The notes under the pieces are model-generated. The model was given only the letters and a program-made list of their open reading frames with translations. It was not told where the DNA came from and ran no database searches. The position numbers were made by a program, and so were the translations under genes. A DNA stretch of 62,525 nt from positions 32,164 through 94,688 of the forward strand of contig NZ_LMUW01000198.1 in NCBI RefSeq assembly GCF_009765735.1. Reading direction: 5' to 3'. Position 1 is the stretch's first letter. Every line of letters begins with the position of its first letter. Source of the stretch: Xenophilus sp. L33. GTDB lineage: Bacteria; Pseudomonadota; Gammaproteobacteria; Burkholderiales; Burkholderiaceae_C. This document shows positions 33,259 to 42,113 of the stretch, one piece after another.

Positions 33259-35715
33259 TCAGTCCTTCGACAGGCTGTAGAGGACCGGCAGCGCGCCCTT
33301 GCGACCGTCGCGATCGATCTGCACGGTGCGGACCAGATCGGCCATCAGCAGGTACTCAAGCGCCGCCTTCAGCCGGTCGCCCGGCAACTTGGCGCGCAGC
33401 ACGATCGCCGACAGCGGGACGTGCTGCTTGGCAAGATCGGCGGCGTGGCTTTCACGGGGTGGCTGAATCTCGCCGGCCGCGAGCTTGCGCATCAGCGTCA
33501 GCACGTGCTCGGCCTCGCGCAGCTTCGGGTCGTCCCATATCGCGCCGACGATTTCCCGCATCGCTGCATTGCTGCCGACCATGAAGGCATCGGCGTAGGC
33601 GACGTGCTCGGCGCTGACGACGGGCTCGCGGAAGTTCTCCCACACAGCGAGCGTGCCGGCGATGCGATCCATGATTTCGAGATGCCGACCTCGGATGGAC
33701 GCACCGAAGTCGCTGCGGTCACTGTCGCCCTCGTCGTGCAGACGATCCCTGATGACGAGCCGCGCGTCGAGTGCGCCCGCGTCTTCCTTGATGCGCACGG
33801 GAAAGTCGGGCACGTGGCCCATGCCGATGCGCGCGCCCGGGTCGCGGTTGTTGACCATGGCGATCTGCCGGGCGTGTTCGATGATGCCGGGGGACAGGCT
33901 GAACTCGTCGAACTCCATCGCCATGGGGACATTGCGCTCGCCGAAGGCGAACAGCAGGCGACCTACGAAGCCATTGGTCGCGTCCGCGCTGGTCATCGCC
34001 TTGGTCAGCGTTTCGGGCGTGCTGAACATCAGCAGCGACACCGCCGGGTTTTCCACCTCGGGCGTGGGCTCGCCGCTGTTGCGCTTGTCCGACTTCAAAC
34101 TGCGGCACACGTGAGTGTCGTTGCCGGCGGAAAACAGGCGCAGCAGCAGGCCCGCCAGTTCTTTCATGTAGCCCTGCGCGTGCGGATCGTTGATCGACGC
34201 GATCATTCCAGCCGCTTCGTCGACCGAGGTCAGCATGCCGCGCCGGGGCACTAGGGCGTCTTCCAGGCCGGCGGCCGAACCGGGACGATCGAGCACCACG
34301 CCGCCGGCTTGCCGCACCAGCCTGCGCGCTGCCTTGTGCGGCACGTCCTTGCCGCCTGTCGTCTCCACGACGCCGACGCCGTAGAGGTTCAGCCGGGCGC
34401 CGCCGCGCTTGAGTGCGTAGCCCGAGCCGCACACGCAGGACATCGCGATCAGCGCGGCCAGCGTGCCAAGTTGCGGCTGCGGACGCGGCGCGTTCTTCGT
34501 CATGGCCTCGACCAGTTCGACCATCGCACCCGGATACGGCGCAGGTAGCCGGGGGATGACTGGCGGGGATGGTGGCGGCGCTGGCGGCCTCGGCGACGCC
34601 TCATCGCCCGGCGAAGGTGTTTGGGCCTCGAATGGGTCGTCGCATGGAAACGGGTCGTTCCACGAATCCGGGTCGTCGTGCGGCATGGACGCGTCGTCAC
34701 CCTCGGGGCTCGGGTCGCTGCCCGACGGCAACAGCACGTTGAAGCGCTCGCGAAAAACCTCGCGCACATGAATGACCTTGCGTTCGACGCAATGCCCGTG
34801 GTGGCACTTGAAGCCCCATCCGCCGCCTTCGTGGATGTTGATGTGGGTCCTGTCGTCGATGACGCTGTGCTCGGATTCCCACGGGCAAATGATGGGCCAC
34901 CAGCCGTTGCGGTCAGGCCCCGGTCGACGCAGCATGTCGTGCGCCGCGAATGCCTGAATCACCGGGTGCTCGCCGGCCACGTCTGCGGCGGCGGGGCGGG
35001 CTTGGTTCGCATCGAGCGTCGGCGCGGCGACCGCTGCGGCCTGCAGGTCGACGATGCCGAGCGCCTGCGCGAACTCGGTCAGCAGCACCTCATTCTCGGG
35101 ATGCCACTGCGCCAGTTGCACAGGGACCCCGTTGCCCCCGTTGTAGTTCGGTTTCGAGTTCGTACCGACAGGCAGACGCCCGTACCTTGTCACGCCCGCA
35201 TGACCCGGGTCGACACCGTCCTTTGCCATTGCAGTCAGGGCGTTCATGACGACCTGAAGCTGCGAGGTGTCGCTTGCCGGGACGACGAGGCGCCACCAGC
35301 CCTGATAGTTGCCGGGCGAGGTCTCGACCAGGGCGGTAGGAGGCGGCAAGCGGTCCCGGATCGACATCGGCATCTTGGTGCCGATGTCGTCGACCATCAG
35401 GGCATGCTGCGCGACGAAGTGCGCGCCGTCGCGGGCGATGCCACCCTCGGCGTCCTCGGTGAATATCGACACGGTGGTGTATTGGTCGAGTTCGGGGTGC
35501 TCGTCGATCAGCGGCCGGCGCAGCGCGTAGGGGCCGCCGCCCCAACCATTGTTGCCATCGCTCCAGCGCCGCGCCGTGACCCATGCCCGATCGAAGTAGA
35601 TGCCGAACAGGCCTTGCAGAAATTCGCGGTTGGTGACGACGATGCGCTCGTCGACGGCGATGGCGTGCTTGGTGGCGCTGCCGATCGGCATCGTCGTCAC
35701 GAGGGTGTCTGTCAT
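33259..35715 (-). CDS. primase/DUF3987-type replication protein of the element
   Basis: 818-aa protein. Residues about 20-230: a RepB/AEP-type primase-like domain with the acidic MVDDIGTKMP and VETSPGNYQGWW. Residues about 275-345: a zinc-binding module (CPWESEHS, then FKCHHGHC). After a Pro/Asp-rich linker (about 345-410) a DUF3987-like helicase domain: LIAMSCVCGSGYA, a P-loop-like VVETTGGKDVPHKAARRL and Walker B-like MLTSVDEAAGM. Together these suggest a primase-helicase initiating element replication. The P-loop is unusual (TTGGKD). Start at 35715 (MTDTLVTTMP) chosen for AAGG 10 bases upstream; the frame is open to 36474 through the preceding gene. Confidence 0.75.
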   Translation of the reverse strand: MTDTLVTTMPIGSATKHAIAVDERIVVTNREFLQGLFGIYFDRAWVTARRWSDGNNGWGGGPYALRRPLIDEHPELDQYTTVSIFTEDAEGGIARDGAHFVAQHALMVDDIGTKMPMSIRDRLPPPTALVETSPGNYQGWWRLVVPASDTSQLQVVMNALTAMAKDGVDPGHAGVTRYGRLPVGTNSKPNYNGGNGVPVQLAQWHPENEVLLTEFAQALGIVDLQAAAVAAPTLDANQARPAAADVAGEHPVIQAFAAHDMLRRPGPDRNGWWPIICPWESEHSVIDDRTHINIHEGGGWGFKCHHGHCVERKVIHVREVFRERFNVLLPSGSDPSPEGDDASMPHDDPDSWNDPFPCDDPFEAQTPSPGDEASPRPPAPPPSPPVIPRLPAPYPGAMVELVEAMTKNAPRPQPQLGTLAALIAMSCVCGSGYALKRGGARLNLYGVGVVETTGGKDVPHKAARRLVRQAGGVVLDRPGSAAGLEDALVPRRGMLTSVDEAAGMIASINDPHAQGYMKELAGLLLRLFSAGNDTHVCRSLKSDKRNSGEPTPEVENPAVSLLMFSTPETLTKAMTSADATNGFVGRLLFAFGERNVPMAMEFDEFSLSPGIIEHARQIAMVNNRDPGARIGMGHVPDFPVRIKEDAGALDARLVIRDRLHDEGDSDRSDFGASIRGRHLEIMDRIAGTLAVWENFREPVVSAEHVAYADAFMVGSNAAMREIVGAIWDDPKLREAEHVLTLMRKLAAGEIQPPRESHAADLAKQHVPLSAIVLRAKLPGDRLKAALEYLLMADLVRTVQIDRDGRKGALPVLYSLSKD

Positions 35716-35738
35716 TGCGTCGACCTTGTGTATTTCAG

Positions 35739-36557
35739 TCAGTGGCTCTGCCGCAGCGTGTCCCACGGCGGGCGCGGCGACTTCGGCAGGCGCAGGTTTT
35801 CGGCGCGGGTGATCACGCGCAGTTCGGCATGCTTGGCGTGGAAGTCCTGCCAGGAACGGCGCAAGTGGGGGTCTGCGATGTCGTATCGGAACTCGCTCCA
35901 ATCCAGGCGCACGCGCACCGGGTCGAGTGCATTGAGGCTGCACCAAGCGAACAGCAATTGATCGAAGGTGAGCGGCGCGAGATGGTCGACGTGGTCTTGC
36001 CCAACGACAGCGCCGTGCTGCACGCCGAAGGCCCAGGTCTGCACCTCGATGGCGACGCGGGCGGCCCGGAAGAACTCGCTCAGTGCCGGGCGCGGGCCCT
36101 TGATCGCAGTCTCGGCACCGATGCACTCGGGCGACGTGGTGGCGTCCTCGATGACCGGAAAGAACGCGCGGGCGGTGATCACGGTGCGGCACACGCGCAG
36201 CGCGACGACGCCGCGCTCGGTGCGCCGACCCCACTCGGGATGCCGGCTCAGTGCTTGAATGACGAAGGGCGTCAGGCGTTCTTCGAGCAGGCTGCCGGCG
36301 GGCACCGCGTAGAGGATGCCGGTGACTTGCTTGTAGTAGTTCGTCTTCGCCGGGGCGGGCGTAGGGAGGGGGATCGGCAGCGGCGCGTAGGTCGGCCCGG
36401 GGAGCGACATGCGGCGTCCCCGGTAGACCCACTCCAGCCGGCGGCCGGGCGGCGCCGTGAGGGCCAGGGCGCAACGCTCGGGGCTGATCAGGCCATCCGA
36501 ATTCGGCAACACGAAGTAGCCGGTGGAAGTAACATCGCGACCTGAATCGGGGTTCAT
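35739..36557 (-). CDS. hypothetical protein, element
   Basis: 272-aa protein starting MNPDSGRDVTSTGYFVLPNS; a Pro-rich segment (PLPIPLPTPAPAK) near residues 57-70, then a mixed fold with FDQLLFAWCSLNALDP and RSWQDFHAKHAELRVITRAE. Ends 23 bp before the replication protein start, so probably co-expressed with it. Not recognised. Confidence 0.7.
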   Translation of the reverse strand: MNPDSGRDVTSTGYFVLPNSDGLISPERCALALTAPPGRRLEWVYRGRRMSLPGPTYAPLPIPLPTPAPAKTNYYKQVTGILYAVPAGSLLEERLTPFVIQALSRHPEWGRRTERGVVALRVCRTVITARAFFPVIEDATTSPECIGAETAIKGPRPALSEFFRAARVAIEVQTWAFGVQHGAVVGQDHVDHLAPLTFDQLLFAWCSLNALDPVRVRLDWSEFRYDIADPHLRRSWQDFHAKHAELRVITRAENLRLPKSPRPPWDTLRQSH

Positions 36558-36671
36558 GAGGTGCCTCGCTTCGCTACTGCGAACGCTTGCCGGCGCCGCC
36601 GTAGAGGATTGGGAACAGAGTGATGAAGTCGAAGACGCCGCGCCGCTCGTGAGAGTCGCGCGGCGTCGCGC

Positions 36672-37022
36672 TTATGGCGTCGCGGTGCCAGCGTGCGCGG
36701 TCATGCTGATTCCTTCAGCGATCGACTGCGAGTAGCCGCCCGTGCTGATCAAGTCGAACGCGGGTGAATCGAAGTTGCGCACGTCCGCGATATACGGCTG
36801 ACGCAGGCCGGGCTTGCGCAGCACGCCGGCTTTGAGCAAGGCCGGGCCATGGATGCGCGAGAAATTGCGATAGGTGTTTTCGGTGAAGCGCAGGCCGAGT
36901 TCCTCGTGCGCTTCGATGAACTCGCGAAAGACCGCGCGAAGTGGCTTCCAGTGCTTCGGGGCGACGACGAGCGCGGGGTCCGCTTCGGCGGTGGCGCTGC
37001 CGCCGGGTTGCTTGGATGTCAT
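36672..37022 (-). CDS. hypothetical protein, possible small DNA-binding protein of the element
   Basis: 116-aa protein starting MTSKQPGGSATAEADPAL; centre HWKPLRAVFREFIEAHEELG, then ENTYRNFSRIHGPALLKAGV and DVRNFDSPAFDLIST. The helix-turn-helix-like spacing in the middle and its place between integrase and replication gene suggest a regulator or excisionase, but no sequence motif proves it. Confidence 0.6.
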   Translation of the reverse strand: MTSKQPGGSATAEADPALVVAPKHWKPLRAVFREFIEAHEELGLRFTENTYRNFSRIHGPALLKAGVLRKPGLRQPYIADVRNFDSPAFDLISTGGYSQSIAEGISMTAHAGTATP

Positions 37023-37073
37023 CGGCTTCGTTCCTTTCGGTGAATCTCGCGGCGAAGCGAGCGAAAGGGATCG

Positions 37074-37091
37074 TCTCGGTTCGCGCCGAGA
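37074..37091. promoter_or_regulatory. short inverted repeat upstream of a minus-strand element gene
   Basis: TCTCGG at 37074-37079 and CCGAGA at 37086-37091, six-base arms with a 6-base spacer, in the 93-bp gap between two element genes. Possible operator or attenuator-like hairpin. Nothing else recognised in the gap. Confidence 0.3.
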
Positions 37092-37115
37092 AGCGCGAAC
37101 AGATAAATGCCGGAT

Positions 37116-37652
37116 TTAAATGTTTGCGTCGTCTGCCGTCGGACCGCCGAGCGCCTTGGCGTCAATGACCTGTTGGGCGAGCGGCAGCATTCTGACGAGG
37201 CGGGCCTTGGCCGTGCGAGGGTCCATCCTCATGCTCATGCCGCCGAGCAGATAAATGATCTGCGTAACGGCGTCGTCCTCGGTCATCGCGCCTTGCAGAC
37301 ACAGGACCGCCAGCCCGAGCAGTTCATCGTGGTGCTCGCTGCGCTCTGGCCGGCTCGGCGGGCGCCCCCGGCGCCCCGGCTGCCACGCTGCGAGCAGGGC
37401 CTGCACCGCAATGCGCGCGCTCTTGCTGCCCCGGTACCGGCGGCGCACCTTGCCAGGATTTGCCAGATAGTCCAAGGCTTCCAAGACGGCTCGGCGCACT
37501 TCAGCCGGGGATTGCGGCTTGGGGAAAACGTAGGCCGCCTTTGCTGCGCGGGCGCCGCTTTCGCGCGCCTCACGCACGGCTTGCCAGTAGGCCGAGCGGC
37601 GCGCCTTGCCGGGGTCGTCGCCCTGCCCTGCCGTCAAAGCTCGATGCCCCAT
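37116..37652 (-). CDS. hypothetical protein overlapping the integrase 3' end
   Basis: 178-aa basic protein starting MGHRALTAGQGDDPGKARRS; helical, with VRRAVLEALDYLANPGKVRR and LLGGMSMRMDPRTAKARLV. Overlaps the last 19 bp of the integrase gene. Rich in Arg and Ala, so may bind nucleic acid. Not recognised; the start could also lie a little further in. Confidence 0.6.
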   Translation of the reverse strand: MGHRALTAGQGDDPGKARRSAYWQAVREARESGARAAKAAYVFPKPQSPAEVRRAVLEALDYLANPGKVRRRYRGSKSARIAVQALLAAWQPGRRGRPPSRPERSEHHDELLGLAVLCLQGAMTEDDAVTQIIYLLGGMSMRMDPRTAKARLVRMLPLAQQVIDAKALGGPTADDANI

Positions 37653-38686
37653 GAATTGCGCACCACCGTCTGCAGGGCCGAGCTTTCCAGATGCCCATAT
37701 CGGCGATGCAAAACGAGGCTGCTATGCCCGAGCGCCTGCGCGGCGACGCTGATCGCTGCGCCCGCTTGGATCATCTGCTTTGCCCGGTGATGCCGCAGGT
37801 CGTGCATGCGGAAGTTCGGCAGGCCGACCTCGGCCGTGATCTTCTGCCAGTGCTTTTTGAAGTTGATCGGTGCACCCACGGCGCGCCGGCTCTCGAAGGG
37901 CATTTCGGCGGGCGCGCGCTTGGGCCACACGCGCGCCATGAGTTGGGCCGTGGCCTGCGAGAAAAACAGTTGCCTCGGCTTGCCGGTCTTGGTGGCGAGC
38001 ACTGTGACGACACCGGCATCCAAGTCGAAGTCCGCCCACGTGCGCTCGACGATTTCACCCCGGCGCGCGCCCGTCTCGGCCAGAAGGCGCACCAGCACCG
38101 AGAAACGCCGGTCCTTGATGGTCAAGGTGGCGCGCACCAGCCGGCGCAGTTGCAGGTCGGTCAGTTCGACCACGCGGATAGGCTCGTCCCAACGCGGCAG
38201 GTCAAGCGTCGGTGAGCGAAAGCCCTTGGGGCCGATGGCTCTGACCTTCACCGCCCATTTGTAGACGCTGCCGATTTGCGATGCGTTCCTGTTGACCGTC
38301 GCCTTCGCGTAGCCGTTGTCGATCATCGCGCGCAGCGGCTCGGCAATCTCGGCGGTCGTGATGTCCCAGGCGCTGCGCTCGCCGAGCAGGTCGATCCACT
38401 TGCGAAGTTGCATGTCCGCGCCGTCGTAGTGCGCCGCGAGGTAGCTGCGGCACAGTTCGGCGAAGGTGAGGTCAAGGGCCTGTTCGGCCTGAACGGCGCG
38501 CTGCGCGACGGCGGCGGCGAGGTTGATGCGCTTTTGCCCACGCGCGTGCGTGAGGATCGGCGTGACGGCGGCCCCGTTGGGCTCGTCGTTGGCGGCCCGG
38601 GCCTTGGGGGCTCGGGCTGCAGTGGTGCCGGCTCTGGTCAAGCCGACAGGTTCCAAGGTGCTTGCTTGCGTTCGTTGGGTGGTCAT
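37634..38686 (-). CDS. int: tyrosine-type integrase
   Basis: 350-aa phage-type site-specific recombinase. Catalytic residues visible: Arg in ETGARRGEIVE, His-x-x-Arg in MHDLRHHRAKQM, His in ALGHSS and the nucleophile Tyr in HRRYGHLE. The N-terminal SAM-like DNA-binding domain spans about residues 70-170. It lies 92 bp from the 3' end of tRNA-Val, the usual arrangement for an integrase whose attachment site is the tRNA 3' part. The long low-complexity leader (about 45 residues) may mean a later true start. Confidence 0.93.
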   Translation of the reverse strand: MTTQRTQASTLEPVGLTRAGTTAARAPKARAANDEPNGAAVTPILTHARGQKRINLAAAVAQRAVQAEQALDLTFAELCRSYLAAHYDGADMQLRKWIDLLGERSAWDITTAEIAEPLRAMIDNGYAKATVNRNASQIGSVYKWAVKVRAIGPKGFRSPTLDLPRWDEPIRVVELTDLQLRRLVRATLTIKDRRFSVLVRLLAETGARRGEIVERTWADFDLDAGVVTVLATKTGKPRQLFFSQATAQLMARVWPKRAPAEMPFESRRAVGAPINFKKHWQKITAEVGLPNFRMHDLRHHRAKQMIQAGAAISVAAQALGHSSLVLHRRYGHLESSALQTVVRNSWGIEL

Positions 38687-38778
38687 CGCTTCGGACTCCT
38701 GAATGATTTAGATCACTGTGAGAAGCCCGCTTCGCCGCGAGATGAAAACCGTCAAAAACTTCAATCAAATCAAAGCCT

Positions 38779-38855
38779 TGGTAGGCGCGATTGGACTCGA
38801 ACCAACGACCCCCACCATGTCAAGGTGGTGCTCTAACCAGCTGAGCTACGCGCCT
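38779..38855 (-). tRNA. tRNA-Val (GAC)
   Basis: Full cloverleaf: acceptor AGGCGCG/CGCGCCT, D arm GCTC-AGCTGGTTA-GAGC, anticodon stem CCACC/GGTGG with loop TTGACAT (anticodon GAC), T arm GTTGG-TTCGAGT-CCAAT, discriminator A and encoded CCA. The 3' end faces the integrase, so the tRNA is the probable integration site and has been left intact. Confidence 0.97.
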
Positions 38856-38917
38856 GAGGTTGTATTCGAGAGGCCGAAGTATAGCAGGCCGCGAAGGCCT
38901 CTTTTCCCGACGAGCGG

Positions 38918-41158
38918 TCAGCGACGGCGGGCGGAGCGCACGCCTGTCACCGCGGCGACGATCGCCAGCACCGACTTCAGCCGTGCGGCGTCCGCGATCT
39001 CGATCGTGAAGGTCATCCAGGCGGTGCCCTTGACCGATCGGGTCAGCACGCCGATGACGTTCATCTTCTCGCGCGCGAAGATGTCGGAGATGTCGCGCAA
39101 CAGACCTTGCCGATCGGCCGCCTCGACCGCGACGTCGACCGCGTAGACCGAGGCGACGTCGGCGCCGCCCTTCTGCGGACCCCACTCGACATCGATCACG
39201 CGCTCCGCGTTCTGGCTGGCCATCGAGCGGAAGTTGCTGCAGTCGGCCCGGTGCACGCTCACGCCGTGGCCCTTGGTCACGAAGCCGCGGATCGCATCGG
39301 GGGGCGCCGGCTTGCAGCACTTGGCCAGCTGGGTCATCAGCGAGGACACGCCGACCACCAGCACGCCGCCGCGGCCGGCCTGCTCGCTGCCGCGCGACTT
39401 GCGGATGACGACGCCGTCGTCCGGGCCCGGGGCCGGTTCGGGCGGCCGCAGCAGCATCTCGATGTTGCGCAGCGAGAACTCGTCCTTGCCGACCACCTCG
39501 AACAGGTCGTCGGCCGACTTGAAGCCCAGCTGCGAGGCCAGGTCGTCCAGCTTCAGCGCGGTCTTGCCTTCGCGCTGCAGCAGCTTCTCGACTGCCTCTC
39601 GGCCGCGCGCCACCGTCTCGTGCGTGATCTGCGCGTTGAACCAGGCGCGCACCTTGGCCCGCGCGCGATGGCTCGCGAGGTAGCCCAGTTCGGCATTGAG
39701 CCAGTCGCGCGACGGGCCGCCTTCCTTGGCCGCGATGATCTCGACCGTCTGGCCGTTCTGCAGCGGCGTGTTGAGCGGCACCATCGCGCCGTCGACCCGC
39801 GCGCCGCGGCAGCGATGGCCCAGGCTGGTGTGCACCGTGTAGGCGAAGTCGACCGCGGTCGCGCCCTGCGGCAGCTCGACGATCGCCGCGTCGGGCGTGA
39901 GCACGTAGATGCGGTCGTCGAACAGACCCTGGCCGCGCTGGCCGCCCGAGAGATCGCGCTCCCAGGCCAGCAGCTGGCGCAGCACCGCGATCTTGGCGTC
40001 GTATTCGCCGCTGGCCCAGACGCCCGCGTAACCCTTGTGGCCGGCCTCCTTGTAGGCCCAGTGCGCCGCCACGCCGTGCTCGGCGTGGTCGTGCATTTCC
40101 TCGGTGCGGATCTGGATCTCGATCGGCTTGCCCACGTGACCGTCGACCACCTCGCGCACCACGGTGTGGAGCGACTGGTAGCCGTTGGGCTTGGGCCGGG
40201 CGATGTAGTCGTCGAATTCCTCGTCGATCGGCTGGAAGTGCGTATGGACCCAGGCCAGCGTGCTGTAGCAGTCCTTGACGTCGGCCACCACGACACGCAG
40301 CGCCATGATGTCGAAGACCTGCGCGAAGTCGAGCGACTTGCCGCGCATCTTCTTGACGATGCTGAAGATGTTCTTCGGCCGGCCCTGCACCGTGGCCTTG
40401 ATGCCGACCGCGGCCAGCTGGCGCTCCAGCTTGAGCCGCAGCTGCTCGACATAGCCTTCGCGCTCGATGCGCTTCTCGTCGAGCAGGCGGGCGATGAGCT
40501 TGTAGGTCTCGGGCTCCAGGAAGCGGAACGAGAGGTCCTCGATCTCCCACTTGACCTGCCAGATGCCCAGTCGGTTGGCCAGCGGCGCGAACACCTGCAG
40601 CGATTCGCGCGCGACGTTCTCCGGCAGCGGCCGCCGGCTGGCGGCGGCATGGCGCAGGGTCTGCAGACGCGACGCCAGCCGCAGCATCACGACCCGCAGG
40701 TCGCGCGAGAACGCCAGCAGCATCTTGCGCACGTTCTCGGTCTGGGTGCCGGCACCTTCGGTGAGCTGCGCGGTGGCGGAGCGGGCCTGCTTCTGCACGT
40801 GGACCAGCTTGGTGGTCTCGACCGCGAGCGCCGCGAAGTTGTCGCCGAAGACCTTGGCGATCACCTCCTGCGGACGGTTCAGGTGCTGGCAGGAATAGAC
40901 CAGGTAGCTGGCCGCCTGCATCGCCTCCGAGCCGCCCATCGCGGCGACGATCGCGGCAACCGCGTCGGCATGGGCCAGCGTGTTCTCGCCGGTGTCGAGC
41001 GTCTCGTCGGCGATCAGCGGCTCGGCGAAGGCGCGGGCGCGGGCCAGCATGTCCGCCATCACCGGCGTGCGCTCGGCCGTCGCCGCCGACAACGGGTAGT
41101 CGACCACCAGGGATTCCGGCGGCATCGGGACGTGCAGGTTGGACTGTTCGCGCTTCAT
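38918..41158 (-). CDS. relA: RelA-type (p)ppGpp synthetase
   Basis: 746-aa long RelA/SpoT homologue. The N-terminal HD region is degenerate: HADAVAAIVAAMGG is present but the HDT-x-ED motif is replaced by YSCQHLNRP, so hydrolase activity is not expected. The synthetase domain is intact (KNIFSIVKKMRGKS, VFDIMALRVVV, YIARPKPNGYQSLHT, EIQIRTEEMHDHAEHG), followed by TGS (VLTPDAAIVELPQGATAVDFA), a Cys-containing conserved region (LAKCCKPAPPDAI) and a C-terminal ACT domain. ATG at 41158 chosen; the frame is open to 41311. Produces the stringent-response alarmone on ribosomes. Confidence 0.93.
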   Translation of the reverse strand: MKREQSNLHVPMPPESLVVDYPLSAATAERTPVMADMLARARAFAEPLIADETLDTGENTLAHADAVAAIVAAMGGSEAMQAASYLVYSCQHLNRPQEVIAKVFGDNFAALAVETTKLVHVQKQARSATAQLTEGAGTQTENVRKMLLAFSRDLRVVMLRLASRLQTLRHAAASRRPLPENVARESLQVFAPLANRLGIWQVKWEIEDLSFRFLEPETYKLIARLLDEKRIEREGYVEQLRLKLERQLAAVGIKATVQGRPKNIFSIVKKMRGKSLDFAQVFDIMALRVVVADVKDCYSTLAWVHTHFQPIDEEFDDYIARPKPNGYQSLHTVVREVVDGHVGKPIEIQIRTEEMHDHAEHGVAAHWAYKEAGHKGYAGVWASGEYDAKIAVLRQLLAWERDLSGGQRGQGLFDDRIYVLTPDAAIVELPQGATAVDFAYTVHTSLGHRCRGARVDGAMVPLNTPLQNGQTVEIIAAKEGGPSRDWLNAELGYLASHRARAKVRAWFNAQITHETVARGREAVEKLLQREGKTALKLDDLASQLGFKSADDLFEVVGKDEFSLRNIEMLLRPPEPAPGPDDGVVIRKSRGSEQAGRGGVLVVGVSSLMTQLAKCCKPAPPDAIRGFVTKGHGVSVHRADCSNFRSMASQNAERVIDVEWGPQKGGADVASVYAVDVAVEAADRQGLLRDISDIFAREKMNVIGVLTRSVKGTAWMTFTIEIADAARLKSVLAIVAAVTGVRSARRR

Positions 41159-41339
41159 GCGGCTGGCACGGACTGGGGAAAGCGGATTCGAAAAGGCGGG
41201 TTCGGAAGGCGGTTGGGCAATGGCGAGACGGGGCTCGCTGCATCCTAATGGATTGCCGTGACCGGATGGCGGATGCCGGAAAAGCCGGATGCTCGGCGGG
41301 GTCCGGCGCACCGGCGCAGGCGCCCCGACCGGTCCCGCG

Positions 41340-42050
41340 CTACTTGAGCTGCACCGAGCCCGAGACGTTGACCACCACGTTGGCCTTGCCGGCCTCGACC
41401 GGCACCGGGGCGTCGCTGGCGGCCTTGGCCATCGAATCCATCGCCATCATCATGCGCGGCTGCATCGGGCCGCCCTGGTGCGAATTGACCGACACCTCGC
41501 GCAGGGTGTAGCCGGTGAAGCCGAAGCGGCGTGAAAGTTCGGCAGCGCGCTGCTTGAAGTTGTCGATGGCCTCGGCCTGCGCGTCGATCTCGGTCTTGGC
41601 CTGCTGCTCGCGGCTCAGGCCGAAGCCGACGTTGGACACCGACAGGGTGCCGATGCGGCCGGCCGTCTGCGTGATGCGCGGGAAGTCGCGCCCTTCGAGC
41701 ACCAGTTCGGCGCTGCCGCGCCAGCCGCTCATCTTGCCGTCGCGGCCGTAGCGCGGCGACAGGTTGAAGTTGCCGGTGCGCACGTCCAGCTGGCCAGGCT
41801 GGGCGTTCTTGCGAGCCTCGGTCAGCGCGGCGTCGAGCGCGATGCGCAATTCGGACTGGACGCTGGCCGCATCGGCGGCCTCGCGGGTGGTCGAGAGCGT
41901 CATGCTCAGCAGGTCCTGCTGGACCTCGACCGTGGCCATGGCCGACAGTTGCAGCACGTTCTCGGGCTGCGCGACCGTCATTGTCTGGGCCGACGCGGCG
42001 CCCGCGGCCGCCAGGGTGGCGCTGGCCACCATCCATTGGAACTTGTTCAA
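41340..42050 (-). CDS. periplasmic SIMPL-domain (DUF541) protein
   Basis: 236-aa protein with a signal peptide (MNKFQWMVASATLAAAGAAS, cleavage after ASAQ). SIMPL/DUF541 pattern: ATVEVQQDLLSMTLSTTREA, NFNLSPRYGRDG, GWRGSAELVLEGRD, then KQRAAELSRRFGFTGYTLRE. Family members (YggE-like) are linked to oxidative-stress and outer-membrane functions, without an established reaction. Same strand as the next gene, 63 bp away. Confidence 0.9.
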   Translation of the reverse strand: MNKFQWMVASATLAAAGAASAQTMTVAQPENVLQLSAMATVEVQQDLLSMTLSTTREAADAASVQSELRIALDAALTEARKNAQPGQLDVRTGNFNLSPRYGRDGKMSGWRGSAELVLEGRDFPRITQTAGRIGTLSVSNVGFGLSREQQAKTEIDAQAEAIDNFKQRAAELSRRFGFTGYTLREVSVNSHQGGPMQPRMMMAMDSMAKAASDAPVPVEAGKANVVVNVSGSVQLK

Positions 42051-42113
42051 GAAAAACCTCGCATCGAAGAAGAAATCGCCCCGCGAGGCGATCCTTGCGG
42101 GGTCGTGAAAGCG

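Larger units (their letters stand above)
26957..38686 (-). mobile_element. integrated satellite-like element at tRNA-Val
   Basis: An 11.7-kb block, almost wholly minus-strand, running from a tyrosine integrase next to tRNA-Val down to 26957. It carries a primase/DUF3987 replication protein, an SSB, an HNH nuclease and about fourteen unknown small genes, many with 4-bp overlaps. I recognise no terminase, portal, capsid, tail-tube, lysis or conjugation gene. That content resembles phage satellites or small integrative elements more than a complete prophage. The right end is fixed by the tRNA; the left end is an estimate because no repeat of the tRNA 3' end was found. Confidence 0.6.

Noticed and set aside
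39107..41248. 713-codon plus-strand open frame opposite relA
   Set aside because: Antisense to relA, His/Arg/Gln-rich, no recognised domain.
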